Source of the DNA: Pseudoxanthomonas sp. J35
GTDB taxonomy: Bacteria; Pseudomonadota; Gammaproteobacteria; Xanthomonadales; Xanthomonadaceae
Direction of reading: 5' to 3'
Assembly (NCBI RefSeq): GCF_000513995.1
Contig: NZ_KI911335.1
Location: forward strand, 1-64,000
Length of the DNA: 64,000 bases
Positions 36,567 through 45,855 of this stretch are shown here, in pieces. Each line of letters opens with the position of its first letter. Position 1 is the first letter of the stretch. The position numbers and the translations under genes are program-made. The notes below the pieces were generated by a model. It had not been told where the DNA came from. It did not search any database and was given only the letters and a program-made list of their open reading frames with translations.

Positions 36567-37115
36567 ATGACCGAGACCGCTTCCCCCGTCCCGGCCAGCC
36601 CCGTGCAGCGCGCGCTGGACCGGCTCGCCGGCATCGTCATCGCCATCGCCGCCACCGCCCTGGTCGGGCTGGTGGTGGTGCAGGGCTGGCAGGTGTTCAC
36701 CCGCTACGTGCTCAACGATTCGCCCAGCTGGACCGAACCGGTGACCCTGCTGCTGCTGGCCATCGCCATGGGCATGGGCGCCGCCGCCGGCGTGCACACC
36801 AACCGCCACTTCGGCTTCTTCCTGCTGCACGACCACGTGCGCCCGGCCGTGCGCCGCGCCATCGACGTGGTCGTGCCGCTGGTGATCGCCGGCATCGGTG
36901 CGGTGGTGGCGTACTGGGCCGGCGTGCTGCTGCTGGACGGCCTGGACATCCGCGCCGCCGGCGCCAACCTGCCGCAGAGCATCAACTACCTGCCGCTGTC
37001 GCTGGGCGGCGCGCTGATGGTGGTGTTCGCGCTCAACCGGCTGTTCCTCGCGTTCGCTCCGGCAGCGGAGGCCACCCCGGCCGCGCAGCCGGCGCCGCAG
37101 GACGGAGACCTCTGA
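36567..37115 (+). CDS. dctQ: TRAP transporter small membrane subunit
   Basis: The 182-residue inner-membrane protein has four hydrophobic helices and the typical DctQ stretch VFTRYVLNDSPSWTEPVTLLLL followed by a Gly/Ala-rich second helix and NRHFGFFLL. It forms the membrane part with DctM, whose gene starts one base after this stop. The C-terminus is a short Ala/Pro tail. It lies 10 bases after dctP; order and spacing are typical of a TRAP operon. Confidence 0.92.
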   Translation: MTETASPVPASPVQRALDRLAGIVIAIAATALVGLVVVQGWQVFTRYVLNDSPSWTEPVTLLLLAIAMGMGAAAGVHTNRHFGFFLLHDHVRPAVRRAIDVVVPLVIAGIGAVVAYWAGVLLLDGLDIRAAGANLPQSINYLPLSLGGALMVVFALNRLFLAFAPAAEATPAAQPAPQDGDL

Positions 37116-37116
37116 C

Positions 37117-38397
37117 ATGGCCATCGCCCTGCTCTTCCTCGTATTCGCCATCCTGCTCGTCATCGGCGTGCCGGTGGCGTTCGCCCTGGCCGCCGCCTCG
37201 CTGGTGACCCTGCTGTACCTGGACCTGCCGTCGGTGGTGCTGGTCCAGCAGATTTCGGCCGGCTCCGGCTCGGCCTCGCTGATCGCGATCCCGCTGTTCA
37301 TCTTCGCCGGCGAGATCATGATGCGCGGCGGCATTTCCGAGCGCCTGATCGCGCTGGCCTCGTCGCTGGTCGGCCGCCTGCGCGGCGGCCTGGGCCAGGT
37401 CTCGGTGCTGTCCTCGCTGTTCTTCGGCGGCGTGTCCGGCTCGGCGATCGCCGACGTCTCGGCGGTCGGCGGCACGATGATCCCGCAGATGGTCAAGCGC
37501 GGCTACGACCGCGACTTCGCCGTCAACGTCAGCATCACCGCCGCGCTGGTGGCGCTGCTGGTGCCGCCCTCGCACAACCTGATCCTGTTCTCGGCCGCGG
37601 CCGGCGGCGGCCTGTCGATCGCGCGGCTGTTCGCCGCGGGCATCGTCCCGGCGCTGCTGATGACCGTGGCTCTGATGTTCACCGGCTACGTGGTGGCACG
37701 CCGCCGCGGCTACGGCACCGAGCCGTTCCCGGGCATGCGCGCGGTGATGGTGCGCCTGGTCTCCGCGCTGCCGGGCCTGGGTCTGGTCGCGCTGATCTTC
37801 GTCGGCATCCGCGCCGGCATCTTCACCGCGGTCGAGTCGGCGGCCATCGCCGTGGTCTACGCGCTGCTGGTGACGGTGGTGCTGTACCGGCAGCTGCGCC
37901 TGCGCGAGTTCCTCGACACGGTGGTGCACGCGGCGCGCAGCACCGGCGTGATCCTGTTCGTGATCGCCACCGCGGCGGTGTTCGGCTGGCTGCTGGCCTA
38001 CCTGCAGGTGCCGGCGGCGGCGGTGGAGTTCCTGCAGTCGTTCGCGCACAGCAAGTACATGGTGCTGCTGATGATCGTGGTCATGCTGCTGCTGCTGGGC
38101 ACCTTCATGGACCTGGCGCCGATGATCCTGATCTGCACCCCGATCTTCCTGCCGGTGGCCAGGGCCTACGGCATCGACCCGGTCCACTTCGGCCTGGTGC
38201 TGGTCCTGACCGGCGGCCTGGGCCTGGTCACCCCTCCGGTGGGCTCGGTGCTGTTCATCGGCACGGCCATCGGCAAGATCAGCGTCGGCGAGAGCATGCG
38301 CACGATCTGGCCGTTCTGGCTGGCCGGCCTGGCCGTGCTGCTGGTGGTGGCGTTCTTCCCGCAGCTGTCGCTGTGGCTGCCCGGGATCCTGGCCTGA
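37117..38397 (+). CDS. dctM: TRAP transporter large permease subunit
   Basis: The 426-residue permease has about 12 helices. Family segments are visible: LLVIGVPVAFALAAASLVTL, IPLFIFAGEIMMRGGI, FFGGVSGSAIADVSAVGG, VPPSHNLILFSAAAGG and TGGLGLVTPPVGSVLF. With DctP and DctQ it would bring pectin-derived uronates (unsaturated mono- or digalacturonate, or a keto-deoxy acid) into the cytoplasm, where KduI and KduD act. It ends the hydratase-TRAP operon; a new promoter for the LacI gene follows. Confidence 0.94.
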   Translation: MAIALLFLVFAILLVIGVPVAFALAAASLVTLLYLDLPSVVLVQQISAGSGSASLIAIPLFIFAGEIMMRGGISERLIALASSLVGRLRGGLGQVSVLSSLFFGGVSGSAIADVSAVGGTMIPQMVKRGYDRDFAVNVSITAALVALLVPPSHNLILFSAAAGGGLSIARLFAAGIVPALLMTVALMFTGYVVARRRGYGTEPFPGMRAVMVRLVSALPGLGLVALIFVGIRAGIFTAVESAAIAVVYALLVTVVLYRQLRLREFLDTVVHAARSTGVILFVIATAAVFGWLLAYLQVPAAAVEFLQSFAHSKYMVLLMIVVMLLLLGTFMDLAPMILICTPIFLPVARAYGIDPVHFGLVLVLTGGLGLVTPPVGSVLFIGTAIGKISVGESMRTIWPFWLAGLAVLLVVAFFPQLSLWLPGILA

Positions 38398-38443
38398 CCG
38401 CGTCCCGGCCCGGCCGGGCGGGGCAGTCCGCCGGCCGGCGCTG

Positions 38444-38480
38444 GGGCTAGAATCGACCCAACCCTCCACCGAAAGCTTCC
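38444..38480 (+). promoter_or_regulatory. Promoter of the LacI-type regulator gene
   Basis: A GGCTAGAAT block contains a TAGAAT -10 hexamer (about 38449-38454), leaving a leader of about 20 bases before the ATG at 38481. No copy of the pectin operator motif was found here, so the regulator gene does not seem to be controlled by the same site. Confidence 0.45.
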
Positions 38481-39536
38481 ATGCCCGCGCGTCCTTCCCA
38501 AGCCCCGCAGACCCCCCGGGCCGCCACCGGCAAGGCGGCGACCATCAACGACATCGCGCGGCTGGCGGGCGTTTCCAAGAAGACGATCTCGCGGATCATC
38601 AACAACTCGCCGCTGGTGCGGAAGGACACCCGGGAGAAGGTCGAGGCGCTGATGCGCGAGGTCGGCTACGTGCCCGACCCGCTGGCGCGCGGCCTGGCCT
38701 TCCGCCGTTCGTTCCTGATCGGCATGGTCTACGACAACCCCACCGCGCAGTACATCGTCGACATGCAGTACGGCGCGCTGGACGCGCTGCGCGAATCGGG
38801 CTTCGAGCTGGTGGTGCATCCCTGCGACACGCGCAGCCCCGGCTACATCGACGGCGTGCGCCGCTTCGTCCAGCAGCAGAAACTGCACGGGGTGATGCTG
38901 GTGCCGCGCGCCTCGGAAGACCAGAACCTGGCCGACATGCTGGCCGAGATGGGCTGCCGCTACACGCGCATCGTGCCGGTCGGCTTCGAGGACACCGACG
39001 GCCGCATGATCGTGACCCACGACCGCGACGGCGCGGCCGAGGCGGCCGACTACCTGCTGACCCTGGGCCACCGCGACATCGCCCTGATCACCGGTCCGCA
39101 GGCCTACCGTTCGGCGGTGGAGCGCACCGGCGGCTTCGTCGAGACCCTGGCCCGGCGCGGAATCGAGGTGCCAAAGGAACGCATCATCGAGGCCAGCTAC
39201 ACCTTCGAGTCCGGCGTGGCCGCGGCGGAGAAGCTGCTGGCCGGCAAGCAGCGGCCGACCGCGATCTTCTGCGGCAACGACGAGATGGCCGCCGGCGTCT
39301 ACAAGGTGGCCATGCGCGCCGGGATCAGCATCCCCCGCGACCTGTCGGTGATCGGCTACGACGACAGCCCGCTGGCCTCGCGCCTGTGGCCGTCGCTGAC
39401 CTCGGTCCGCCGCCAGACCCGCGACACCGGCCGGATCGCGGCGAGCATGCTGATCCGCACCGACAACGCGCCGCTGCCGGTGGCCAGCGTGCGCCCGCAC
39501 CTGATCGTCCGCGACTCCTGCCAGCCCCCTGCCTGA
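38481..39536 (+). CDS. LacI-family transcriptional regulator of the pectin locus (KdgR-like role)
   Basis: The 351-residue protein has an N-terminal LacI headpiece (TINDIARLAGVSKKTISRII; hinge helix region DPLARGLAFRRS) and a periplasmic-binding-protein type effector domain (GMVYDNPTAQYIVDMQYGAL; GYDDSPLASRLWPSLTSVRR). It lies between the TRAP operon and kduI. LacI regulators bind near-palindromic sites centred on CG, and the motif TGACACCGGTnnCA family at surrounding promoters fits. The likely effector is KDG or a related uronate intermediate. Its role as the repressor of the whole locus is inferred from position and motif only. Confidence 0.9.
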   Translation: MPARPSQAPQTPRAATGKAATINDIARLAGVSKKTISRIINNSPLVRKDTREKVEALMREVGYVPDPLARGLAFRRSFLIGMVYDNPTAQYIVDMQYGALDALRESGFELVVHPCDTRSPGYIDGVRRFVQQQKLHGVMLVPRASEDQNLADMLAEMGCRYTRIVPVGFEDTDGRMIVTHDRDGAAEAADYLLTLGHRDIALITGPQAYRSAVERTGGFVETLARRGIEVPKERIIEASYTFESGVAAAEKLLAGKQRPTAIFCGNDEMAAGVYKVAMRAGISIPRDLSVIGYDDSPLASRLWPSLTSVRRQTRDTGRIAASMLIRTDNAPLPVASVRPHLIVRDSCQPPA

Positions 39537-39586
39537 GCCCCGCGGAGGCGGCCTCCAGCCGCACCGCCGTTTGCCGCATTGCGGTA

Positions 39587-39615
39587 TGACACCGGTTACC
39601 ATCGTCCGCTAGAAT
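39587..39615 (+). promoter_or_regulatory. kduI promoter with operator-like site
   Basis: TGACACCGGTTACCA spans 39587-39601 and a TAGAAT -10 hexamer spans 39610-39615. With a 17-base spacer the TGACAC end of the operator serves as the -35 hexamer, so a bound repressor would compete directly with RNA polymerase. The leader to the kduI ATG is about 65 bases. Confidence 0.65.
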
Positions 39616-39685
39616 GCCGCTTCAATGCACCACCCTGGCCGGGAATCCCAAGCCCCGGCCTTGCGTACCGAGGAGCCCCGAGCCG

Positions 39686-40534
39686 ATGTACCAGAAGACC
39701 TATTACGCGACCCACCCCGGCGTGATGCAGGGCGCCAGCAACGACGAGCTGCGCGACCTGTACCTGATCGGCGACCTGTTCGCCGCCGACGAGGTGCGCC
39801 TGAACTACACCCACTACGAGCGCTTCGTGATCGGCGGCGCCGCCCCGGTCGACAAGGTCGTGTCGCTGCCGAAGCAGACCGAGCCGGCCTCGGCCGCCGG
39901 CAAGCCGTTCCTGGAGCGTCGCGAGCTGGGCGTGATCAACGTCGGTGCCGGCACCGGCACGGTGACCGTCGACGGCACCGAGTACGTGCTCGGTCCGAAG
40001 GACGGCCTGTACGTGGCGATGGGCAGCGAGGAGGTCAGCTTCGCCTCGGCCGACGCCGCCAACCCGGCCAGGTTCTACCTGACCTCGACCCCGGCGCACG
40101 CCCGCTTCGAGACCAAGCAGCTGTCGATCAAGGACGCCGTCGCCCTGGACCGCGGCGCGCTGGAGACCAGCAACGAGCGCACGATCTACCAGTTCATCGT
40201 GCCGGCCACCTGCAAGTCCTCGCAGCTGCTGCTGGGCCTGACCGTGCTCAAGCCGGGCAGCGTGTGGAACACCATGCCGCCGCACCTGCACGACCGCCGC
40301 AGCGAGGTCTACTTCTACTTCGACCTGGGCGAGAACGACCGCGTCTACCACTTCATGGGCCAGCCGGACCAGCAGCGCCACATCGTCATGCAGAACGACG
40401 AGGCCGTGGTTTCGCCGCCGTGGTCGATCCACATGGGTTCGGGCACGTCCAACTACGCCTTCATCTGGGCGATGGGCGGCGAGAACCTGGACTACACCGA
40501 CATGAACGTGCTGGACATCTGCCAGCTGAAATGA
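39686..40534 (+). CDS. kduI: 5-dehydro-4-deoxy-D-glucuronate isomerase
   Basis: The enzyme converts 5-keto-4-deoxyuronate, formed from unsaturated galacturonate, to 2,5-diketo-3-deoxygluconate. The 282-residue product is a double cupin protein of the normal length. Visible features are the start [20 protein letters not shown], the zinc-site block [20 protein letters not shown] and the final [20 protein letters not shown]. Its ATG follows AGGAGCCCCGAGCCG. It is preceded by an operator-bearing promoter and followed by kduD, the next enzyme in the pathway. Confidence 0.97.
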   Translation: MYQKTYYATHPGVMQGASNDELRDLYLIGDLFAADEVRLNYTHYERFVIGGAAPVDKVVSLPKQTEPASAAGKPFLERRELGVINVGAGTGTVTVDGTEYVLGPKDGLYVAMGSEEVSFASADAANPARFYLTSTPAHARFETKQLSIKDAVALDRGALETSNERTIYQFIVPATCKSSQLLLGLTVLKPGSVWNTMPPHLHDRRSEVYFYFDLGENDRVYHFMGQPDQQRHIVMQNDEAVVSPPWSIHMGSGTSNYAFIWAMGGENLDYTDMNVLDICQLK

Positions 40535-40568
40535 CCTGACGCGCCGCCCCGCGGCGCGCCTCCCTGTA

Positions 40569-40586
40569 AGCGGGGCTTGCCCCGCT
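40569..40586 (+). terminator. Short hairpin between kduI and kduD
   Basis: Arms AGCGGGGC / GCCCCGCT with a TT spacer give an 8-bp stem 34 bases after kduI. No U tract follows (CCTCCCC), so it more likely stabilises or attenuates the kduI-kduD message than terminates it fully. Confidence 0.4.
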
Positions 40587-40674
40587 CCTCCCCTCCGGAA
40601 CGCCGGCCGAACCCGGCCTTCCCCGCAATGCGCCCGGCGGGCCACCCCCGCCCCACGTACAACGAGGACCGCTC

Positions 40675-41433
40675 ATGGCAAACAACCCGTTCAGTCTGGA
40701 AGGCAAGGTCGCCCTGGTCACCGGCGCCAACACCGGCCTAGGCCAGGGCATCGCCCTGGCGCTGGCCGAAGCCGGCGCCGACATCGCCGCCGCCGGCATC
40801 GTCGAAGCCACCGAGACCGGCGAGAAGGTGCGCGCCCTGGGCCGCCGCTTCCTCAACCTGGAAGCCAACCTGATCTCGATCGAGCCGGTCCAGCGCCTGG
40901 TCAAGGAAACCGTCGCCGGCCTCGGCGGACTGGACATCCTGGTCAACAACGCCGGCCTGATCCGGCGCGCCGACGCGGTCGACTTCAGCGAGAAGGACTG
41001 GGACGACGTCATGAACGTCAACCTCAAGTCCGCCTTCTTCATGTCGCAGGCCGCCGGCCGCCACTTCATCGCCCAGGGCAGCGGCAAGATCATCAACATC
41101 GCCTCGATGCTGTCGTTCCAGGGCGGCATCCGTGTGCCGTCGTACACCGCCTCCAAGAGCGGCATCGCCGGCATCACCCGCCTGCTGGCCAACGAATGGG
41201 CGAGCAAGGGCATCAACATCAACGCCATCGCCCCCGGCTACATGGCCACCGACAACACCGCCCAGCTGCGCGCCGACGAGCAGCGCAGCGCCGAGATCCT
41301 CGGCCGCATCCCGGCCGGGCGCTGGGGCACGCCGGCCGACCTGGGCGGCGCCGCGGTGTTCCTGGCCAGTCGCGCCTCCGACTACGTCAACGGCGCGATC
41401 ATCCCGGTCGACGGCGGCTGGCTGGCGCGCTGA
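40675..41433 (+). CDS. kduD: 2-dehydro-3-deoxy-D-gluconate 5-dehydrogenase
   Basis: This short-chain dehydrogenase reduces 2,5-diketo-3-deoxygluconate to KDG with NAD(P)H. The 252-residue product shows the nucleotide motif TGANTGLGQG, NNAG, the catalytic Ser in IASMLSFQGG and the Tyr-Lys pair in YTASKSG. The start MANNPFSLEGKVALVTG is typical of KduD. It acts between KduI and KdgK. It lies 140 bases after kduI and shares its promoter or has its own; an intrinsic terminator follows the stop. Confidence 0.96.
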   Translation: MANNPFSLEGKVALVTGANTGLGQGIALALAEAGADIAAAGIVEATETGEKVRALGRRFLNLEANLISIEPVQRLVKETVAGLGGLDILVNNAGLIRRADAVDFSEKDWDDVMNVNLKSAFFMSQAAGRHFIAQGSGKIINIASMLSFQGGIRVPSYTASKSGIAGITRLLANEWASKGININAIAPGYMATDNTAQLRADEQRSAEILGRIPAGRWGTPADLGGAAVFLASRASDYVNGAIIPVDGGWLAR

Positions 41434-41516
41434 CCCCCACGTCGGGATGTTCCCGGCGCCGCGGGCAGGCGGCGCTACGCCAACGAGCGCCCTCTCTCCA
41501 CGCCCGCGACCCGGAA

Positions 41517-41531
41517 AGATACCGGCAACCT
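41517..41531 (+). promoter_or_regulatory. Degenerate operator-like site upstream of the CE12-cupin gene
   Basis: AGATACCGGCAACCT resembles the internal receptor sites (AGACACCGGTTACCT), with differences at three positions. It lies 50 bases before the CE12-cupin start and just before a terminator hairpin. A promoter hexamer was not recognised. Confidence 0.35.
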
Positions 41532-41533
41532 TT

Positions 41534-41569
41534 GCCCCGTCCCGGCCTGCCGACGACGGGGCTTTTTTT
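41534..41569 (+). terminator. Intrinsic terminator abutting the next ribosome site
   Basis: Arms GCCCCGTC (41534-41541) and GACGGGGC (41555-41562) are followed at once by seven T residues (41563-41569). The next bases, GGAG at 41570-41573, are the ribosome-binding site of the CE12-cupin gene. It ends kduD transcription or regulates entry into the next gene. Confidence 0.75.
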
Positions 41570-41580
41570 GGAGCATGCCC

Positions 41581-42711
41581 ATGACGACCACCAGGCTGCT
41601 GTCGCTGCTGCTGACCCTCGCCGGCATCGCCGGCTCCGCACAGGCCGAGGCTCCGCGGCGCGTCTTCCTCGCCGGCGACTCCACCGTCGCCGAATACGGT
41701 CCGGAACGGGCGCCACGCAACGGCTGGGGCCAGCAGCTGCAGTCGTTCCTCGATCCGGCCGCGCTGGAAGTACGCAACCACGCCATCGGCGGGCGCAGCT
41801 CGCGCAGCTTCATCGAGGAAGGCCGGCTCGACGCGATCGCGAAGGAACTGCGCAAGGGCGACGTGCTGCTGGTGCAGTTCGGCCACAACGACGCCAAGGT
41901 CGAGGACCCGACGCGCTACACCGACCCGGCGCAGGCCTATCCGCAGTGGCTGATGCGCTACGTGGAACTGGCGCGCAGCCGCGGCGCCACGCCGATCCTG
42001 GTCAGCCCGGTGTCGCGGCGGGTATGGGACTTCGGCTCGCTGCTGGACACCCACGCGCGCTACACCGACGCGATCCGCGCGCTCGCCGCGCGCGAGCAGG
42101 TCGCACTGATCGACCTCAACGCCAGCAGCAGCGCCTGGATCCGCGCCCTCGGCGACGAGGCCTCGAAGGCCTACTTCGAGCACGTGCCCGAACGCGGCGT
42201 GCGCGACGACACCCACCTGAGCGTCGCCGGCGCCACCCTGGTCGCCTGCCTGGTGGTGCGCGACTGGAAGGCGCTGGACCCTTCGCTGGGCAGGCACGTG
42301 GTCCGCGATACCGACTGCGGCGCGCCGCCGACCGCGCGCGCCGACAGGGCCGCGCAGGCGCATCCGTCCTCGGTGGTGCACGAGAGCGACTTCGCCCGCG
42401 AGCAGCCGGGCCCGCACGGCGGCGCCGGGCGCACCACCGGCTACACACTGTTCGCCGACGCTCCAGGCCTGCCGTTCGTGATGCGCAAGCGCGTGCTGCA
42501 TCCGGGCGCGGGCATCGGCCTGCACCAGCACCACAAGGACGAGATCTACTACGTACTCGAAGGCCGCGGACGCTACGTGCTCGACGGCCAGGCCTACGAA
42601 GTCGGTCCGGGCCACGCGATGCTGACCCGCCCCGGGAGCACGCATGCGATCGAGCAGGTGGGCGAGGAACCACTGGTGCTGATGCTCGCGTACCCCGCGA
42701 GCACGCCATGA
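41581..42711 (+). CDS. CE12-type acetylesterase fused to a C-terminal cupin
   Basis: The 376-residue protein has two parts. A signal peptide (TTTRLLSLLLTLAGIAGSAQA) leads into an SGNH esterase with VFLAGDSTVAEYG, NHAIGGRSSRSF, LLVQFGHNDAK and DDTHLSVAGATL, as in rhamnogalacturonan acetylesterases. After about residue 250 a cupin follows with GLHQHHKDEIYYVLEGRG and VGPGHAMLTRPGSTHAIEQ, carrying the metal-binding His/Glu set. The ATG at 41581 is chosen over 41575 because GGAG lies 7 bases before it and only one base before the other. The cupin may bind or isomerise the sugar product, or bind the polymer. A second, unfused CE12 is at 27.9 kb. Confidence 0.88.
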   Translation: MTTTRLLSLLLTLAGIAGSAQAEAPRRVFLAGDSTVAEYGPERAPRNGWGQQLQSFLDPAALEVRNHAIGGRSSRSFIEEGRLDAIAKELRKGDVLLVQFGHNDAKVEDPTRYTDPAQAYPQWLMRYVELARSRGATPILVSPVSRRVWDFGSLLDTHARYTDAIRALAAREQVALIDLNASSSAWIRALGDEASKAYFEHVPERGVRDDTHLSVAGATLVACLVVRDWKALDPSLGRHVVRDTDCGAPPTARADRAAQAHPSSVVHESDFAREQPGPHGGAGRTTGYTLFADAPGLPFVMRKRVLHPGAGIGLHQHHKDEIYYVLEGRGRYVLDGQAYEVGPGHAMLTRPGSTHAIEQVGEEPLVLMLAYPASTP

Positions 42712-43081
42712 CGCCGTCGTCACATGACTGAATGAATTATGGGCAGTGAGACGCGGGCTGTCCCTTGCGCGCGCCGGTCGTCGTTTCTTCCCGATACAGA
42801 AGAGACATGCGCGAAGCCTCGCACATCCCGGGGGACCATATGAACTGCCCGATCCAAGAAGCACCGCCAGGCCGATGCCGGCCCTGCCTCCCTGAAGCCA
42901 GGCCCCGCCGTCGATGCTGAAGGCCGGCGCGCACTCGCGCCGCGGCGGAGGTTCCGCCGCGCGGCCTTCCCGACCACGCCCACCCACTGTCACCGGACGA
43001 TGACGGCCTGACGGCGCGCCCGCGCGCCGCCGGCGGTCCTCCGCCGGTCGGCATGCGGAGCGACGCAGGGAGCAAGGAACG
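42712..43081. other. 370-base non-coding stretch before the sigma-54 regulator gene
   Basis: No convincing gene. A 26-codon ORF at 42840-42920 (MNCPIQEAPPGRCRPCLPEA then RPRRRC) starts 5 bases after GGGGGA and has four cysteines; this may be chance. From about 42919 to 42969 nested inverted repeats (GAAGGCCG ... CGGCCTTC enclosing GCGGCGGA/TCCGCCGC) can form a branched hairpin, possibly the terminator of the pectin locus. The sequence CATCCCGGGGGACC precedes the small ORF. No -24/-12 promoter was found here. Confidence 0.4.
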
Positions 43082-44413
<1,332 letters not shown>

Positions 44414-44441
44414 GCCGGCCGCGCCCGGGGTCGTACACCCC

Positions 44442-45812
44442 TTACAGGCTGTACGGGATCTTGAAGCCGAGGCTGAAGTCCGGCGCGTCCGGGGTCAGGC
44501 CGATGCCGAGCAGGCCGACCATGGTCGCGTGAGGGTTCAGCGCGTAGGTCACGCCCAGGTTGAACATCGCCGCGTTGGCGTCGCTGCCGATGACCTTGGT
44601 CCACGGCTGCCCCTCGTAGCGGGTACGGGCGCGGGCGCTCATGCGGTTGCTCAGCGACATGCTGAAGCTGGTGCGCTCGTTGAACGCGAAGGCCACGCCG
44701 GCGCCGTAGTAGAACGAGTCGCCGAGCTTCACGTCGCCCGGGTTGACCGTGTCGGGGTTGTTGTCGATGTCGTCGAAGCTGGACTCGAACGAGTAGGTGT
44801 AGCCGATGTTGCCGAACAGGATCGCCGGGTCGCTGGTCTTCACCATCGACATGCCGACGCTGGCCTGCCAGGCGCCGTTGCCGGTGGGCTGCTCCTCCGG
44901 CACGGCGAAGCGGATGAAGTCGTCGTCGTCGCGCTCGAGCACCCGCCACGGGATCCCGTAGGGTTCCTGGCCGGTCGGTGCGGTGACGCCGAAGTTCAGC
45001 ACCATCTCCGGGCGCGCGCCACGTTCGGGCAGCAGGCGGAAGTTGGCGCTGGCGGTGATGTCGCCCAGGCCGCTGCCGGTGGTCTCCTCCTGCGCGATCG
45101 CCGCGGCCGCGCCGCCGGCGCCGCCCTTCTGGTAGACGGTCTTGCGCGCCAGGTAGGGCACATCCAGGTTCAGGGTCAGTCGCGGGCTCACGCCCCAGCG
45201 CGCGGCGAGGTTGTAGTTGAGCGTGTCGGACTCGACGTTCTCCACCGCGATGCTGCCGAGGAAGATCGCGTCCAGGGCGAGGAAGCCGTTGAGGGTGAGC
45301 TGCTTGCGGTCGTAGCGGTTGTAGGTGAGGCCGTTCTCGATGGTCAGGCGCTGGTCGAACAGCGCGCGCGCCTGCTGCTTCACGTCGGCCACACTGCGCG
45401 ACTCTTCCGCGCGCGCCTTCTCGGCGTCCGCGGCGGAACTGGCATAGCCTTCCTGCGGCTGCGCCGGCGCGCCGGAGGGCTCGGCCGGGGGCTCGGCCCG
45501 CGCAGCAGCAGCGGCCGCGGCGGTGGCGGCCGGCGTCTGCGCCAGCGGGGTGCCGGCCGCCGGTACCTTGCCGGCCAGGCGCGCCTGCAGCGCCTGCACC
45601 TGCATGTCCAGTTCGCGCAGGCGCCGCACCTCCTGGGCGTAGCTGGCCTTCAGTTCGGCCAGCTGGGAGGCGAGCTGGCGCAGTTCGGCCTCGTCCTCCG
45701 GGGCCGCTGTGTCGGCCTGCTGGGCCAGGGCGCCCGGGGCCGCGGCCCCCAACGCCACGGCGATCGCGATACGCAGTGCGGAAGCGGATGCCGCCGGCAT
45801 CTTCCTGATCAC
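44442..45812 (-). CDS. fapF: FapF-like outer-membrane exporter of functional amyloid
   Basis: In Pseudomonas FapF is a trimeric barrel that secretes amyloid subunits. The 456-residue protein has a signal peptide (ALRIAIAVALGAAAPGALAQ), a coiled-coil region at about 37-80 (EAELRQLASQLAELKASYAQ; RLRELDMQVQALQARLAG), an Ala/Pro linker and a C-terminal barrel (FNLGVTYALNPHATMVGLLG; final FSLGFKIPYSL). The start is GTG at 45812 with AAGGAG 8 bases upstream. It is the last gene of the six-gene minus-strand operon, as in Pseudomonas. Confidence 0.82.
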   Translation of the reverse strand: MIRKMPAASASALRIAIAVALGAAAPGALAQQADTAAPEDEAELRQLASQLAELKASYAQEVRRLRELDMQVQALQARLAGKVPAAGTPLAQTPAATAAAAAAARAEPPAEPSGAPAQPQEGYASSAADAEKARAEESRSVADVKQQARALFDQRLTIENGLTYNRYDRKQLTLNGFLALDAIFLGSIAVENVESDTLNYNLAARWGVSPRLTLNLDVPYLARKTVYQKGGAGGAAAAIAQEETTGSGLGDITASANFRLLPERGARPEMVLNFGVTAPTGQEPYGIPWRVLERDDDDFIRFAVPEEQPTGNGAWQASVGMSMVKTSDPAILFGNIGYTYSFESSFDDIDNNPDTVNPGDVKLGDSFYYGAGVAFAFNERTSFSMSLSNRMSARARTRYEGQPWTKVIGSDANAAMFNLGVTYALNPHATMVGLLGIGLTPDAPDFSLGFKIPYSL

Positions 45813-45855
45813 GTGCTTCTCCTTGCTCGCTGCGGTTGGCAGGCCGGAGCCTGCG

